Assembly (NCBI RefSeq): GCF_002954405.1
Contig: NZ_MQWC01000004.1
Span: 934,990-998,989, forward strand
Source of the DNA: Salinibacter sp. 10B
GTDB taxonomy: Bacteria; Bacteroidota; Rhodothermia; Rhodothermales; Salinibacteraceae
Direction of reading: 5' to 3'
Length of the DNA stretch: 64,000 nucleotides
The notes under the pieces: generated by a model
What the model was told of the DNA's origin: nothing
The model's database searches: none
The model's input: the letters and a program-made list of their open reading frames with translations, nothing else
Translations under genes and position numbers: made by a program
Part shown: piece by piece, positions 18,418-26,912 of the stretch
How positions within the stretch are numbered: the first letter of the stretch is position 1
Layout of the letters: each line of letters opens with the position of its first letter

Positions 18418-19149
18418 TTACCCTGCGCTCATCTGGCTAATCACCCGGGCCGTTTCGTGTGCGGATGTGGTGACGTAGAGATACATTCCCCCGTAGAGCA
18501 ACACCCCTAGAAGGATCGCAGCAGCGGCAATTACCCAACTTGGAATTGTACGCCGGACTTCTGTGGCTGTCGGATCTCGAGGTTGACCGTGGGGAGCGAG
18601 CTCGTCGGTCCGCGTTTCTGGAGTTTCACTGAGCAGTTGTGCGGTCGACTCAACCAATTCCCGGAGCTGCTCCTGGTCTTGAAGCTGATATTTCCCCTTG
18701 AAGCCGAGTACCATGCAGAGATAGTAGACCTCAAGAATCTGAGCGTTTTCCGTCGGTCGCTCGGCTAGCTCGTGCAGCCGCTCAAAAAAGACCTCTCCGG
18801 CGTCGAACTGGTCGTAGAATTCAAGTTGAAGCGGAGTTTTCATCCATTGACTTGTTCCGGACCAGCTGGACGACAAGATGGTCTCGTCGATGAGCGCTAC
18901 CACAGCAAACTTCGCCTCCGCAATCGTCTCCGTATTGAACCCTACGTGCTGCGCATCACTCTCGCACTGACTCAATACCTCTTTAATGTCGCGTCGAAGT
19001 TCGTCTGGTGCCCCCAAGGCGGTACTCGTTTGTATTTTTAAGGCGTACGTAAAACATGGAGCCAAACACTCCGCCAACCGCTCCTCGGTCACGTCTGTCG
19101 ACAACACGTTCGACGCCAATGGACGAGCGGAAGATTGAACTGCGGTCAT
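18418..19149 (-). CDS. tssL: T6SS inner-membrane protein TssL (DotU, short form)
   Basis: The 243-residue product has the DotU/IcmH domain: a helical cytoplasmic part with FAVVALIDETIL and the conserved YYLCMVLGFKGKYQL block, followed by one C-terminal membrane anchor (about 205-225) and a short tail. It lacks the OmpA-like peptidoglycan-binding extension of long TssL proteins, so wall anchoring must come from another protein. ATG at 19149 is preferred; the longer reading frame to 19188 would overlap tssK by four bases. It partners TssM and TssJ. Confidence 0.93.
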   Translation of the reverse strand: MTAVQSSARPLASNVLSTDVTEERLAECLAPCFTYALKIQTSTALGAPDELRRDIKEVLSQCESDAQHVGFNTETIAEAKFAVVALIDETILSSSWSGTSQWMKTPLQLEFYDQFDAGEVFFERLHELAERPTENAQILEVYYLCMVLGFKGKYQLQDQEQLRELVESTAQLLSETPETRTDELAPHGQPRDPTATEVRRTIPSWVIAAAAILLGVLLYGGMYLYVTTSAHETARVISQMSAG

Positions 19150-19184
19150 GAGGAAAAGGGAGAAATGAAGCGTGAACAGATAGA

Positions 19185-20540
19185 TCAACGAGCCGCGATG
19201 AGTCGCACATCCACGTCTTGAAAGTCAGAGGGCACAAAGATGGCAATGCCTCCTTCCGTTTGAATTGAATCCCAGAAGGGCCCCCGCTTTTCGAGCCGAA
19301 AGTAGGTCGCCTGATTGTCAACCGGCATATTGGCCGGAAGACGCCGGGTCGCTTCCACGCTTAAAGCCTGCGTGTAACTTTGCAGAACGTCATCAATGGT
19401 ATCGGGCGACGCCACGCGGAGCATCCGGGGCATCGCTTCGGTCAACTCGCTCTCCGAATGCTGCTCACTCCGAGTCACTAAGAATAACTGTGCTTTCTCA
19501 ATGACAGCCTGCTTCACTGAGCCGGTGTATACGTTCTCTCGTGCCTGCTGGAGATCGATGTGCTCGTAGTCAGCCGACGGCGTTGCCTCCCCAAGCATTT
19601 CTCGCAGAATCTCCTCGATCTTATTGAATGCCCTGCCTGGACTCGCATGGTCGTACGTTGGTATTCCCCGAGGCTCTACCGGCGCATCGTCGAGGTAGGT
19701 GCATAGCTTACCCGCAAGCGTTGCCAGCGTCTGAAATAGCCGACGAGGATGGGTCTGATTATGGAGGTGATAATGACGGATCTCGGGGATGTACGCATTC
19801 AGCGTCCCCAACAAATTCAACGAGAGGATGTCCGAGGGCGCCAGCTCTCGCTGTGCAAAGGCGTCCTCTTTGTACTCTCGGAGATCCGCACTCCGCGCTA
19901 CGAGCAACTCCAGCATCTGCCGAGCAATCTCACTGAGTTGCTCGGAGGCAGCAATCGAGAGGCAGGGCGGAACGAATGTGCGGTTTAGCGCAAACCCACT
20001 TCCCGACCGCTCGACCTCAGCAATCGGCATCGTACTGTATCCCCGCTGCGATTCACTTTCGAATCGAACCTGGACGTTCGTGTGGGCGACCTCAACGGGC
20101 CGCGGGTTTTCCCCACTGTTTTCGTCCTCAATGCTTGAACTCTCGGCAATGTACCGGGGATCTCGAACCCCATTGTTGCCCCGCAACTGTACGTTTCGCC
20201 CCCCCGTTCGATGCGCAGGAACGGCAACCAGTACCCGCATTCGCTCTTCCGTACTTGGAAAATGCTCCTGCACACTTCGCGACTGCGGGACGGGACTAGT
20301 GCCCGGAACGTCCAAGACCAATCCGTCCGGCATGATGCCTGAAAACTCCTGGAGCGAGAATTCTCCGTTGGCCAGCCGCTCCCGATCAATCTGACAATGA
20401 GACATGCCCCACCCGTCGGGCGCAATCTCCTGGAGACGAGTATTGAGCACCTCCTGGTGGTGCCGGTCCCACTGCTGGAAATGATGTGGATCGAGGGTCA
20501 TTCCCTCGAACCAAACGACTCGTTTTCGATCCTGCGCCAT
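19185..20540 (-). CDS. tssK: T6SS baseplate adaptor TssK
   Basis: The 451-residue protein opens with the TssK/ImpJ signature V-x-W-x-E-G-M-x-L-x-P-H-H-F-Q-Q-W and has the GIMPDGLVLDVPG block near residue 70. TssK trimers link the baseplate wedges to the TssL-TssM membrane complex. The length is typical (about 440-460). It lies between tssJ and tssL, the standard tssJ-tssK-tssL order. Confidence 0.95.
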   Translation of the reverse strand: MAQDRKRVVWFEGMTLDPHHFQQWDRHHQEVLNTRLQEIAPDGWGMSHCQIDRERLANGEFSLQEFSGIMPDGLVLDVPGTSPVPQSRSVQEHFPSTEERMRVLVAVPAHRTGGRNVQLRGNNGVRDPRYIAESSSIEDENSGENPRPVEVAHTNVQVRFESESQRGYSTMPIAEVERSGSGFALNRTFVPPCLSIAASEQLSEIARQMLELLVARSADLREYKEDAFAQRELAPSDILSLNLLGTLNAYIPEIRHYHLHNQTHPRRLFQTLATLAGKLCTYLDDAPVEPRGIPTYDHASPGRAFNKIEEILREMLGEATPSADYEHIDLQQARENVYTGSVKQAVIEKAQLFLVTRSEQHSESELTEAMPRMLRVASPDTIDDVLQSYTQALSVEATRRLPANMPVDNQATYFRLEKRGPFWDSIQTEGGIAIFVPSDFQDVDVRLIAAR

Positions 20541-20658
20541 AGGTGCAGTCTCGCTGCTACTTATTCCAAATACGAAGAATGACTGGGCACGCTGCTACGG
20601 ACTCTTCGGAAGGCCCATGCCACGCAACGTGCTCAGTCCAGCATGCCTCCCCCGGCCC

Positions 20659-21132
20659 CTACTTTCCCTCCGAGATCAGACTCAGCGCCTTACCGAAGAA
20701 CCCAATTTCTTCCACGTTGACCGCCACGCGCCGCTCTTCCACTGTCACTGAGACGCGGTCCCCCATTCCCTCCAGCGGATGAATCGATCGCCAATCCTCC
20801 CGATCGGGATTGCGGAGATTAGCAGCTACCCCGATGTACTGCGCCTTCTTGACGAGCTCAAACTCTATCGTCGTGGAGTCGGAGGGATAAAGTGTCACTT
20901 TCCGGGGCGAGCCCAGAAGTTCTCCCCCAAGGGCTTTCCTGTCATCTCGCCAGAAGGCCGAGACGGGCACCCTCTTGAAGTTGGTGTTTCCTTTGAGCTG
21001 ATAGACCTTCACGACCGCCGCGTTGCCTCCATTATTCATGGCGGACGCCCCGGTCATAGCAACGGTTAGACGCTCCGAACACCCGACGCAAACGCACGCC
21101 GCTGCAAGTAGAACAATGAGGAAATATCTCAT
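20659..21132 (-). CDS. tssJ: T6SS outer-membrane lipoprotein TssJ
   Basis: The 157-residue product has a lipoprotein signal peptide (hydrophobic residues about 3-17 followed by the VCVGC lipobox, Cys18 as probable lipidation site) and a C2-like beta sandwich typical of TssJ (the LKGNTNF, STTIEFELVKKAQYIGVAANLRN and VTVEERRVAVNVEE strands). TssJ anchors the TssM periplasmic domain to the outer membrane. Presence of tssJ separates this system from the Bacteroidota T6SSiii, which lacks the TssJ-L-M complex. A GTG directly precedes the chosen ATG. Confidence 0.9.
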   Translation of the reverse strand: MRYFLIVLLAAACVCVGCSERLTVAMTGASAMNNGGNAAVVKVYQLKGNTNFKRVPVSAFWRDDRKALGGELLGSPRKVTLYPSDSTTIEFELVKKAQYIGVAANLRNPDREDWRSIHPLEGMGDRVSVTVEERRVAVNVEEIGFFGKALSLISEGK

Positions 21133-21189
21133 CACGAAACGAGCTGAGAAACTGAAACGCAGATCTGAACCGCTGCTGAACGAGGGGAA

Positions 21190-22377
21190 TCAAGATTCAG
21201 CATTGAGTCGCCCTGCGCCATCATTCGGCGTGTGGGGGGACGTCATGTGTGCCAAATATGCCCTCGCGAACGCAGGACGGAATACCTGTTGCTCTGCCAC
21301 CGACCAGTCGTCCTGCAATAGATCATGGCAGGCCTCGCGTACCCGCTCAAGAACTCTGGCACTGGACAGCATGGGCAGACGATCAAGAATCGGATGTCCG
21401 TCGCCCCCCGGCTGCTCATGCACGTCCGGATCGATTTGCTGAAGCACCTCCTTCATCCCGGTCATGATACTTGTCTTGTACCCTCGAATAACGGCCACGT
21501 GATGACGAGCGACCGCGTCGGCTGCCTCCTCCACATAGCACAAATGCCTGGTTCGCTCGCGCACCGACATCGTCGCATCCGTCAGACGTTGTCTGATTTT
21601 CAGGCCACTTCCTTCGTATAGAAATCTCGTCCTCGGGGGATGCGTGAGGGGATGACCGATGAACTCATACCGAAAGCGGGCCGGGAGCTCCAACATCGTC
21701 GCCAGCGCCTCTGTGAGTACCCTAAACACATCAGACCGTACTCGTACGTCGTTTCCGGCCTGAGTATGATGCCCGATGGACGGAGCATGCTCTTCTTCCG
21801 ACCGAGGACGCGTTGTCTCGGACGATGCGTTGCCATTAGGCGGCGTCCTCTTTTCCTGTAGTCCCTCCAGCGTTTTCTGTACCCCCGGATGTGCGAGAAT
21901 CCTTTCGGGGACTGAACTCAAGGCCTCCTTGAGAGCGTCATCGCGCACGAGAGCCGACGTCCGTACGTACGCTTCCGATACGGACGTAAGGGCCTTGAGA
22001 AGCTCGTCTACGGATTCATCGAATGGGTTCTCATTTTTTCGCTCTTTGCTATTTCCCTTTCTCTGACGATCCGGAAACTGGACTTCAATGCAAAAAGGAC
22101 CAATACGGAGTACATCTCCTTCCCGCAATGGACAGGGCTGCTCGTCTACAATGCGTTCGCCATTCAAGAACGTAATTTCATCCCATCCGCTCACGAGTAG
22201 CCGGTACCCTCCCCACGCCCGATCCACAATGGCATGCGTGGACCGTACCCAAGGTGCTGGCAGCATGAGATGACGTTTCCGTCCACGGCCAATGCTAATT
22301 CGATCCTTCCGAAATACATATTCCTGCGAAGGGACGTGCTCTCCTTCCTCCATAGACACAGAGAGCCGCAAAGCCAT
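21190..22377 (-). CDS. tagH: FHA-domain T6SS regulator TagH (Fha)
   Basis: The 395-residue protein has an N-terminal FHA domain (about 20-105: the ISIGRGRKRHLMLP strand with the conserved Gly-Arg, WVRSTHAIV with the Ser-x-x-His pair, and the ITFLNGERI Asn-Gly motif). A charged linker follows, then a C-terminal helical domain (about 230-370) like the T6SS-specific Fha C-terminus. FHA domains bind phosphothreonine, and Fha proteins are targets of PpkA in the threonine phosphorylation pathway that triggers T6SS assembly. It is the first gene of the cluster, preceded by a possible promoter. Confidence 0.88.
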   Translation of the reverse strand: MALRLSVSMEEGEHVPSQEYVFRKDRISIGRGRKRHLMLPAPWVRSTHAIVDRAWGGYRLLVSGWDEITFLNGERIVDEQPCPLREGDVLRIGPFCIEVQFPDRQRKGNSKERKNENPFDESVDELLKALTSVSEAYVRTSALVRDDALKEALSSVPERILAHPGVQKTLEGLQEKRTPPNGNASSETTRPRSEEEHAPSIGHHTQAGNDVRVRSDVFRVLTEALATMLELPARFRYEFIGHPLTHPPRTRFLYEGSGLKIRQRLTDATMSVRERTRHLCYVEEAADAVARHHVAVIRGYKTSIMTGMKEVLQQIDPDVHEQPGGDGHPILDRLPMLSSARVLERVREACHDLLQDDWSVAEQQVFRPAFARAYLAHMTSPHTPNDGAGRLNAES

Positions 22378-22423
22378 ACCCGTCTTCGGTTTTGAGCGCA
22401 GTGTTGCAACGAACCCAAACCTT

Positions 22424-22451
22424 ATACTATGCTGTAGAACATAACACTCAA
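22424..22451 (-). promoter_or_regulatory. possible sigma70-type promoter of the tagH-led T6SS unit
   Basis: On the minus strand TTGAGT (22446-22451) and TAGTAT (22424-22429) are 16 bp apart and end 47 bp before the tagH start codon, in a locally AT-rich stretch. Position fits a promoter for the upstream T6SS operon. It rests on motif reading only. Confidence 0.35.
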
Positions 22452-23364
22452 ATATAATGCATAAATAAAGGTTATCAAGAGGGTCACAGAAATAAATGCT
22501 TTCTTAAAGCGCCGAAGCAGCCCTTCACGAATCGATTTGGCCTAGCGCCCCCTGCCCCCAGATCTCCCGCCTCGCGCTTTGGTCAGGCTGAAGCGCCCCT
22601 CGCCCTTTAGAACTGCAACAGTTCCCTCGGAAGCTGTCTTCATGTCACACGACGTGAGCTTCGCGGGGCCGCAACGACGGTGAACCGGGTCCTTACCGCG
22701 GGTGGCAGACGTACACGCTCTGACCTGCGGTTTCTCTGCGAAGATATCGGCATCGGCTGTGCAGAAGAGCGCACATGAAAACAGGTTATCCCCGATCTCA
22801 CCTAATGACGCTCAATGCTGCGGACTACTACGGGTGATTGCACACCGATCAGCGGTTGTAGTGGGGCGTGCACACTGCGATCGGCATCCAAGCCACAGGC
22901 CCGCCAAATACAAAGCACCTGTCTCCGTCGCGCACTCGGATCGAAGACCTGAGCCCCGTCAATTTCCAAACGAGAGGGCTCGAATCGACGTCCATCCGAC
23001 AACCCTACCCTCCGTCGACAATTGTCCCCTTGTGAGAAGGAAGAATGATGTGAATTGGGTGGCGACTTTCGGACGGCCTCCGTAATGTATCCGTGGCAAT
23101 ACTCGGTATGGAAGTTGTGCTTTACTCTGTACCCAGTTCCGACGATGCTTGCCTCGACGGTAGTTGGGCTCATTTCCAGATCCTACGGTTACGTTGAGGC
23201 GCAAGATTGACTTCCTGAAGAGCCCCGTCGTACGTGAAAAAGACCCGTGCCCAGAGCGGCCTTTCCCTGTACAGAGCCCGATCTTCTCTCATCGTCGGGC
23301 GCATACGGTAGAAATGATGTTTGCGTGCTCTCACGCTTTTCCGTTGACGATTCCCCTTGAGGTT
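22452..23364. other. gene-poor flank of the T6SS cluster
   Basis: About 0.9 kb between tagH and the small protein at 23365 holds no gene I can support. Several open frames exist on both strands but none has convincing composition, and they overlap each other. A small hairpin (GAACTG CAA CAGTTC) lies at about 22606-22620. Such a gap beside a secretion island could be decayed DNA from past insertion or loss, but no recognisable transposase remains. Confidence 0.5.
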
Positions 23365-23763
23365 ATGAGCACTTCCGCCTCCAACACAACGTCTGAAGAC
23401 CCAACGCTCTATGACCCCTCCGAGGAGAAGACGGAGGCCATTGAAGACGAAGCCGCTGAAGAAGAGTTGCAACTGACACTTCCGGAAGACCTTGCCCATC
23501 AGTTGATGGAGGTGTCACTGCACCTGGGACTCTCCCCCTCAATGGTGGCCTCCCGTGCCATCGACATGATCTGCGAGGAAATTGGGCTGATCGAAGAGGA
23601 CGACCTGTCATCCGACACCCTGATTCAGAAGTACCAGACCCGTCTCGACCTGCTCCACACCCTCGACTTCGACGTTGAGTCCGACAATGCGGACGACGAG
23701 GACGAGGTCGAAGGATGGGAGGCAGTCGATCGGATCATTGAAACTGGAGAACAGGCCCGGTAG
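23365..23763 (+). CDS. small acidic protein with RHH-like segment
   Basis: The 132-residue product is very acidic. The ATG at 23365 is chosen because GAGG lies five bases upstream; the longer open frame to 23164 has no coding look. An N-terminal Glu/Ser/Thr-rich tail (1-40) is followed by LQLTLPEDLAHQLMEVSLHL and LSPSMVASRAIDMICEEIGL, a strand-helix-helix pattern like ribbon-helix-helix proteins, then an acidic C-terminus. It may be a DNA-binding regulator, but the basic residues normally on the RHH strand are absent, so this is tentative. It stands alone. Confidence 0.7.
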   Translation: MSTSASNTTSEDPTLYDPSEEKTEAIEDEAAEEELQLTLPEDLAHQLMEVSLHLGLSPSMVASRAIDMICEEIGLIEEDDLSSDTLIQKYQTRLDLLHTLDFDVESDNADDEDEVEGWEAVDRIIETGEQAR

Positions 23764-23806
23764 CCCTCCGCACGGACCCCGACGCGTTGCTCTCGTAGGC
23801 CTCAAT

Positions 23807-24325
23807 TTAGACCAGAGCCGATATGAGGGTCCGGCAAAAGGCCGGGATATCCTGTACCACGCGTCCCCACACCAGATTTTCGTCCTGGAAGGCAGGCTCA
23901 TCCACCCACGTCGCCCCGGCGTTGACTAGGTCGTCCTTGATGCCCTGGCTGCCTGTAGCCCGACGCCCCTCAACAATTCCAGCCGAGATGCCCACCAGTC
24001 CTGCGTGACAGATCTGAGCCACAATCTTCCCCTGCGCATCCATGGTGCGCACGAGAGAGATCACCCCTTCGTCCCGACGGAGCTTGTCTGGCGCCCAACC
24101 GCCGGGCACTACGACAGCGTCCAGAGTTTCGGCGTCCAGGGTTTCGGCCGCAACATCTGTTGTCGCGCTGAGGCCGTGCTTGCCCGTGAATGCGGTCTCG
24201 GCCTCGCGTCCCGCGATGACGAGATCGGCCCCTTCCTCCCGCAATCGCATCACGGGAACCCAGAATTCTAAATCTTCGAAGGACCTGTCGAGGAGAACAG
24301 CAATGCGATGGTCGGACAGACGCAT
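23807..24325 (-). CDS. PfpI/DJ-1 superfamily protein
   Basis: The 172-residue protein has the class-I glutamine amidotransferase-like fold of PfpI proteins: FEDLEFWVPVMRLREEGADL near the start, VVVPGG, and the nucleophile elbow AQICHAG with a Cys-His pair, then the ATGSQGIKDDLVNAGATWVD block. Family members act as protein or glyoxal-adduct deglycases, proteases or chaperones, and the exact substrate cannot be read from sequence. The usual CHGP has become CHAG and the late TSR motif is WGR. ATG at 24325 is the family-like start. Confidence 0.88.
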   Translation of the reverse strand: MRLSDHRIAVLLDRSFEDLEFWVPVMRLREEGADLVIAGREAETAFTGKHGLSATTDVAAETLDAETLDAVVVPGGWAPDKLRRDEGVISLVRTMDAQGKIVAQICHAGLVGISAGIVEGRRATGSQGIKDDLVNAGATWVDEPAFQDENLVWGRVVQDIPAFCRTLISALV

Positions 24326-24814
24326 AGGCGAAATTAGTGTGAACACGAATATCGGGTAGCACGGACGGCAAAGGAATGCCCCCTTTATGGTACACGTATA
24401 ATACACGAACGTTAGAAGACCCCAAAGGAAAAGACCGATTCCACAGATCGCTGAGGTCCATCATGAAGTACACGCCCCGTCCGCCCCCCTTCTCCAATTG
24501 TCAGACCAGCTATCCATCAAAACGGTTCTTGAGACCGAGACCCACGTCTGGGCCCGTCGCTCGTCCGAGAGGGAGAACATGCAGGAATTCAGGACGACGA
24601 GCAACGTTTTTGGGTCGGAAACGGCGAATAAGTGAAGAAGGGACAGGAATGTAGACACGGGAGGAACTGTGGGTTCCCGGGGGCGTGCGACGCTAGCAAC
24701 AATCACACACTGTACTCCCACTCTGTCAGGCTACGTTGTCTAGACGGGACCTGTCTCACGTGAACCGACGACGACCGAGCGGGAGCTTCTACACGACAAC
24801 AAAGGTACACCAGT
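24326..24814. other. 489 bp gap between PfpI gene and cold-shock gene
   Basis: No gene is supported here. On the minus strand TTGGGG (24420-24425) and TATTAT (24398-24403), 16 bp apart, could be the promoter of the PfpI-like gene about 70 bp downstream. The same site reads TATAAT on the plus strand but has no matching -35 there. The part nearest the cold-shock gene would be its 5' leader; long leaders are usual for cold-shock mRNAs, but no specific element was recognised. Confidence 0.4.
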
Positions 24815-25024
24815 ATGCAACAGGGAACGATTAAGTGGTTCGATAGCGAGAAGGGATATGGCTTTATCGAGCCCGACGACGGAGGCGAAGACGTTTTCCT
24901 CCACGCAAACAACATTACCGGCGGCACAATGGGCGAGGATCTGCGAGACGGACAGGACGTGGCCTTCGAGACCGAGCGCACCCCGAAGGGCCTCAGCGCC
25001 ATCAATGCCTCGCCTGTTGGATAA
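24815..25024 (+). CDS. cold-shock domain protein (CspA family)
   Basis: The 69-residue product is a single cold-shock domain with RNP1-like KGYGFI (residues 13-18) and RNP2-like DVFLHA motifs and the N-terminal [11 protein letters not shown] strand. Such proteins bind single-stranded nucleic acid and act as RNA chaperones or antiterminators. AAAGG lies eleven bases before the ATG. It is monocistronic, closed by a strong intrinsic terminator at 25057-25095. The net charge is strongly acidic for a nucleic-acid binder, as expected in a salt-in halophile. Confidence 0.95.
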   Translation: MQQGTIKWFDSEKGYGFIEPDDGGEDVFLHANNITGGTMGEDLRDGQDVAFETERTPKGLSAINASPVG

Positions 25025-25056
25025 CCGACCGTCTTCCGGTTACCAGCATTGAGGTG

Positions 25057-25095
25057 AAAAGCCCATCCCTCGCCGGGATGGGCTTTTCTATTTTG
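25057..25095 (+). terminator. intrinsic terminator of the cold-shock gene
   Basis: AAAAGCCCATCCC (25057-25069) and GGGATGGGCTTTT (25075-25087) form a perfect 13-bp stem around a TCGCC loop, followed by a T-rich tail (CTATTTT). It starts 33 bp after the stop codon. The A-tract on the other side lets it also work for the TPR gene that ends at 25165 from the opposite strand. Confidence 0.9.
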
Positions 25096-25164
25096 CCCTC
25101 ATTCGGAGTCGGGTTGGGGCCGAAGCCGCTTCAGTTCGAAGTCCCGGAAGGCCCACAACCGGAG

Positions 25165-26769
25165 TCATTTCCCGGCTTCACTGACAGACAGCGACGACAA
25201 TTGGTCGCGAACCGAGGCGTCAGCACTGTCCCATTGAGACGACAGGCGGGCCCGTGCCTGCTGCGCCACCTCGGACCGACCGGCCCGAGCTGCGGCTTGT
25301 GCCGTTCCTTTCAGGGCGAGCGCGCGATCGGGATAGCGCTCCAACGTCGCCTGGAATTGGGACAGCGCCTCCGCCGGACGATCGAGGGATAGAAGCGCCT
25401 CCCCATACATTTCATGCGCCGGTTTGATGGGGAAGGGCGGACCAAAGTCTAGCGGCTTCTTCGCCTCAAGGGCCGCTGCTTTCTTCAGGTGCGTGAGGCC
25501 CTTTTCGGAGTTGCCAGATTGTAGGGCGATGATTCCCTCCAGCGCACGGATCTGGATCCGAAGGTCATCGTCATCCGATTGACCTGCGGCGTCTCGGGCC
25601 TCCTCCAGAGCCGCCGTCGCAGCATCGAGATTGTCCTGCTTCGCAGCGGCAAGGCCCCGTCCCACGTGCACGGTGACCGCCCCGCGAGTATCGAGCGAGT
25701 CGACGTTCAGTTTCATGTCGTCGAGTAGGGCCCCGAACCGGTCCCACTGCTGTGTTTCTACGACATAGGCGACCGGCAGATACCATTGCATATAGGCAGC
25801 ATAACCGGTGTTCACCTTTGCATTCAGGGCGTGGGCCTTCGTCGTGTTAAAGACGGTCCGGGCCTCCTCGTAGCGGCCTTGTTGGAGGCGCGCGTAGTGC
25901 AGCCAGTGCAAGGCATGAAACCCTCCGCCGCTGAGCCCATCATTCGCCTCATTTGCTTTCGCCTGTGCAGCCTCGTAGGAATCAACATTCGACGCGGCCC
26001 CCTTGTCCCACATGCCAAGCGAGAAGAAGATGTGCGAGGGCATGTGGAGAGCGTGTGGTGCTGCGGGGGCGATGTCATCATACACTCGGGCCGGGCGCAG
26101 ACCGAGCGGCGCGTGCACCGGATCGTCGTAGGCGTGGATCAGGTAATGGGCAGCACCGGGATGCTGCGGATTCTCGTCGAACACCTCTTCGACGATGGCG
26201 GCGGCGCGCATGTAGGTGGAAAAGTCGCGGCCCTCGTGCGCCGTGCCAAGAATCGAGAGGGCATGGAAGGCTTGAGCGTCGAGGTCCTCCGGGTATTGAT
26301 CGGCAAGGGTGCGCAGCGCCTGTTCATAGGCGTCATCTCGTGCTTCCTTGGACATCGGGTCGTCCGTGCCAGCTCCATACAAAACGTGGAGGGTCCGCAG
26401 GTAGGCGGCCTCACGCTCGGTCGACGCCTTTTGCACGCGTGCCTCTGGAGACGAAGCGTATTCCCGGAGGGCCCGAAGGGCGGCGTCGCGATCCTGCTCC
26501 ATCCAAATCGGATGGTTGTGGGTCATTGCTTCGCCCCAATGGGCCATCGCAAAGTCCGGATCGATCTCTTGCGCCTTCTGGAACGCTGCCCGAGCCTCGG
26601 AATATTCGAAGCTGTGCAACAGGAGAAGGCCCCGAAGGAACGGCTCCTGTGCCTCGGACGCACCAGAGTTCGCAAATTCGGTTTGGCCGTAGTTGGCCTC
26701 CTGGGCGAGCGCCGGAACAGCAAGAAAGCAGAGCGCAAGGATGAAAATACACCCACGAGCGGAACGCAT
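25165..26769 (-). CDS. secreted TPR-repeat protein
   Basis: The 534-residue product from the ATG at 26769 begins with a signal peptide (RSARGCIFILALCFLAVPALA then Q as likely cleavage). It contains tetratricopeptide-like helices throughout, for example the segments around residues 60-110 (FLRGLLLLHSFEYSEARAAF) and near the C-terminus (AEALSQFQATLERYPDRALAL). A His-rich central part (LHMPSHIFFSLGMWDKGA) is conserved in a widespread family of uncharacterised TPR proteins. It is probably periplasmic and serves protein-protein contacts; no enzymatic function is proposed. It is divergent from the aminomutase gene. Confidence 0.85.
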   Translation of the reverse strand: MRSARGCIFILALCFLAVPALAQEANYGQTEFANSGASEAQEPFLRGLLLLHSFEYSEARAAFQKAQEIDPDFAMAHWGEAMTHNHPIWMEQDRDAALRALREYASSPEARVQKASTEREAAYLRTLHVLYGAGTDDPMSKEARDDAYEQALRTLADQYPEDLDAQAFHALSILGTAHEGRDFSTYMRAAAIVEEVFDENPQHPGAAHYLIHAYDDPVHAPLGLRPARVYDDIAPAAPHALHMPSHIFFSLGMWDKGAASNVDSYEAAQAKANEANDGLSGGGFHALHWLHYARLQQGRYEEARTVFNTTKAHALNAKVNTGYAAYMQWYLPVAYVVETQQWDRFGALLDDMKLNVDSLDTRGAVTVHVGRGLAAAKQDNLDAATAALEEARDAAGQSDDDDLRIQIRALEGIIALQSGNSEKGLTHLKKAAALEAKKPLDFGPPFPIKPAHEMYGEALLSLDRPAEALSQFQATLERYPDRALALKGTAQAAARAGRSEVAQQARARLSSQWDSADASVRDQLSSLSVSEAGK

Positions 26770-26912
26770 GGCGGCAGAGCGATTGTCGAGAGAGCAGCGT
26801 ACCGGAACCCAACATCCAACCTGAAAAAAGGTTCGATGAGAGAAGGAAGAGCAAACGACGGAAACGGCGAGTTGCATCTCCCCTGTGAATTGGTCAGACA
26901 CATTTACTTCAG

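Noticed and set aside
22802-23173. 123-codon minus-strand frame in the gap beside the T6SS, with a GYRVKHNFHTEYCHG stretch faintly like IS200-type transposases
   Set aside because: The resemblance is limited to a few residues and the catalytic HUH and Tyr motifs cannot be shown. Overlapping frames of similar length exist on the other strand.
24397-24402. TATAAT on the plus strand as promoter of the cold-shock gene
   Set aside because: It is more than 400 bp upstream of the gene and has no -35 element at a proper distance; on the minus strand the same site fits the PfpI-like gene better.
24376-24721. Open frames of 86-92 codons on both strands upstream of the cold-shock gene
   Set aside because: Composition and motifs are not protein-like, and the region is better explained as leader and promoter DNA.
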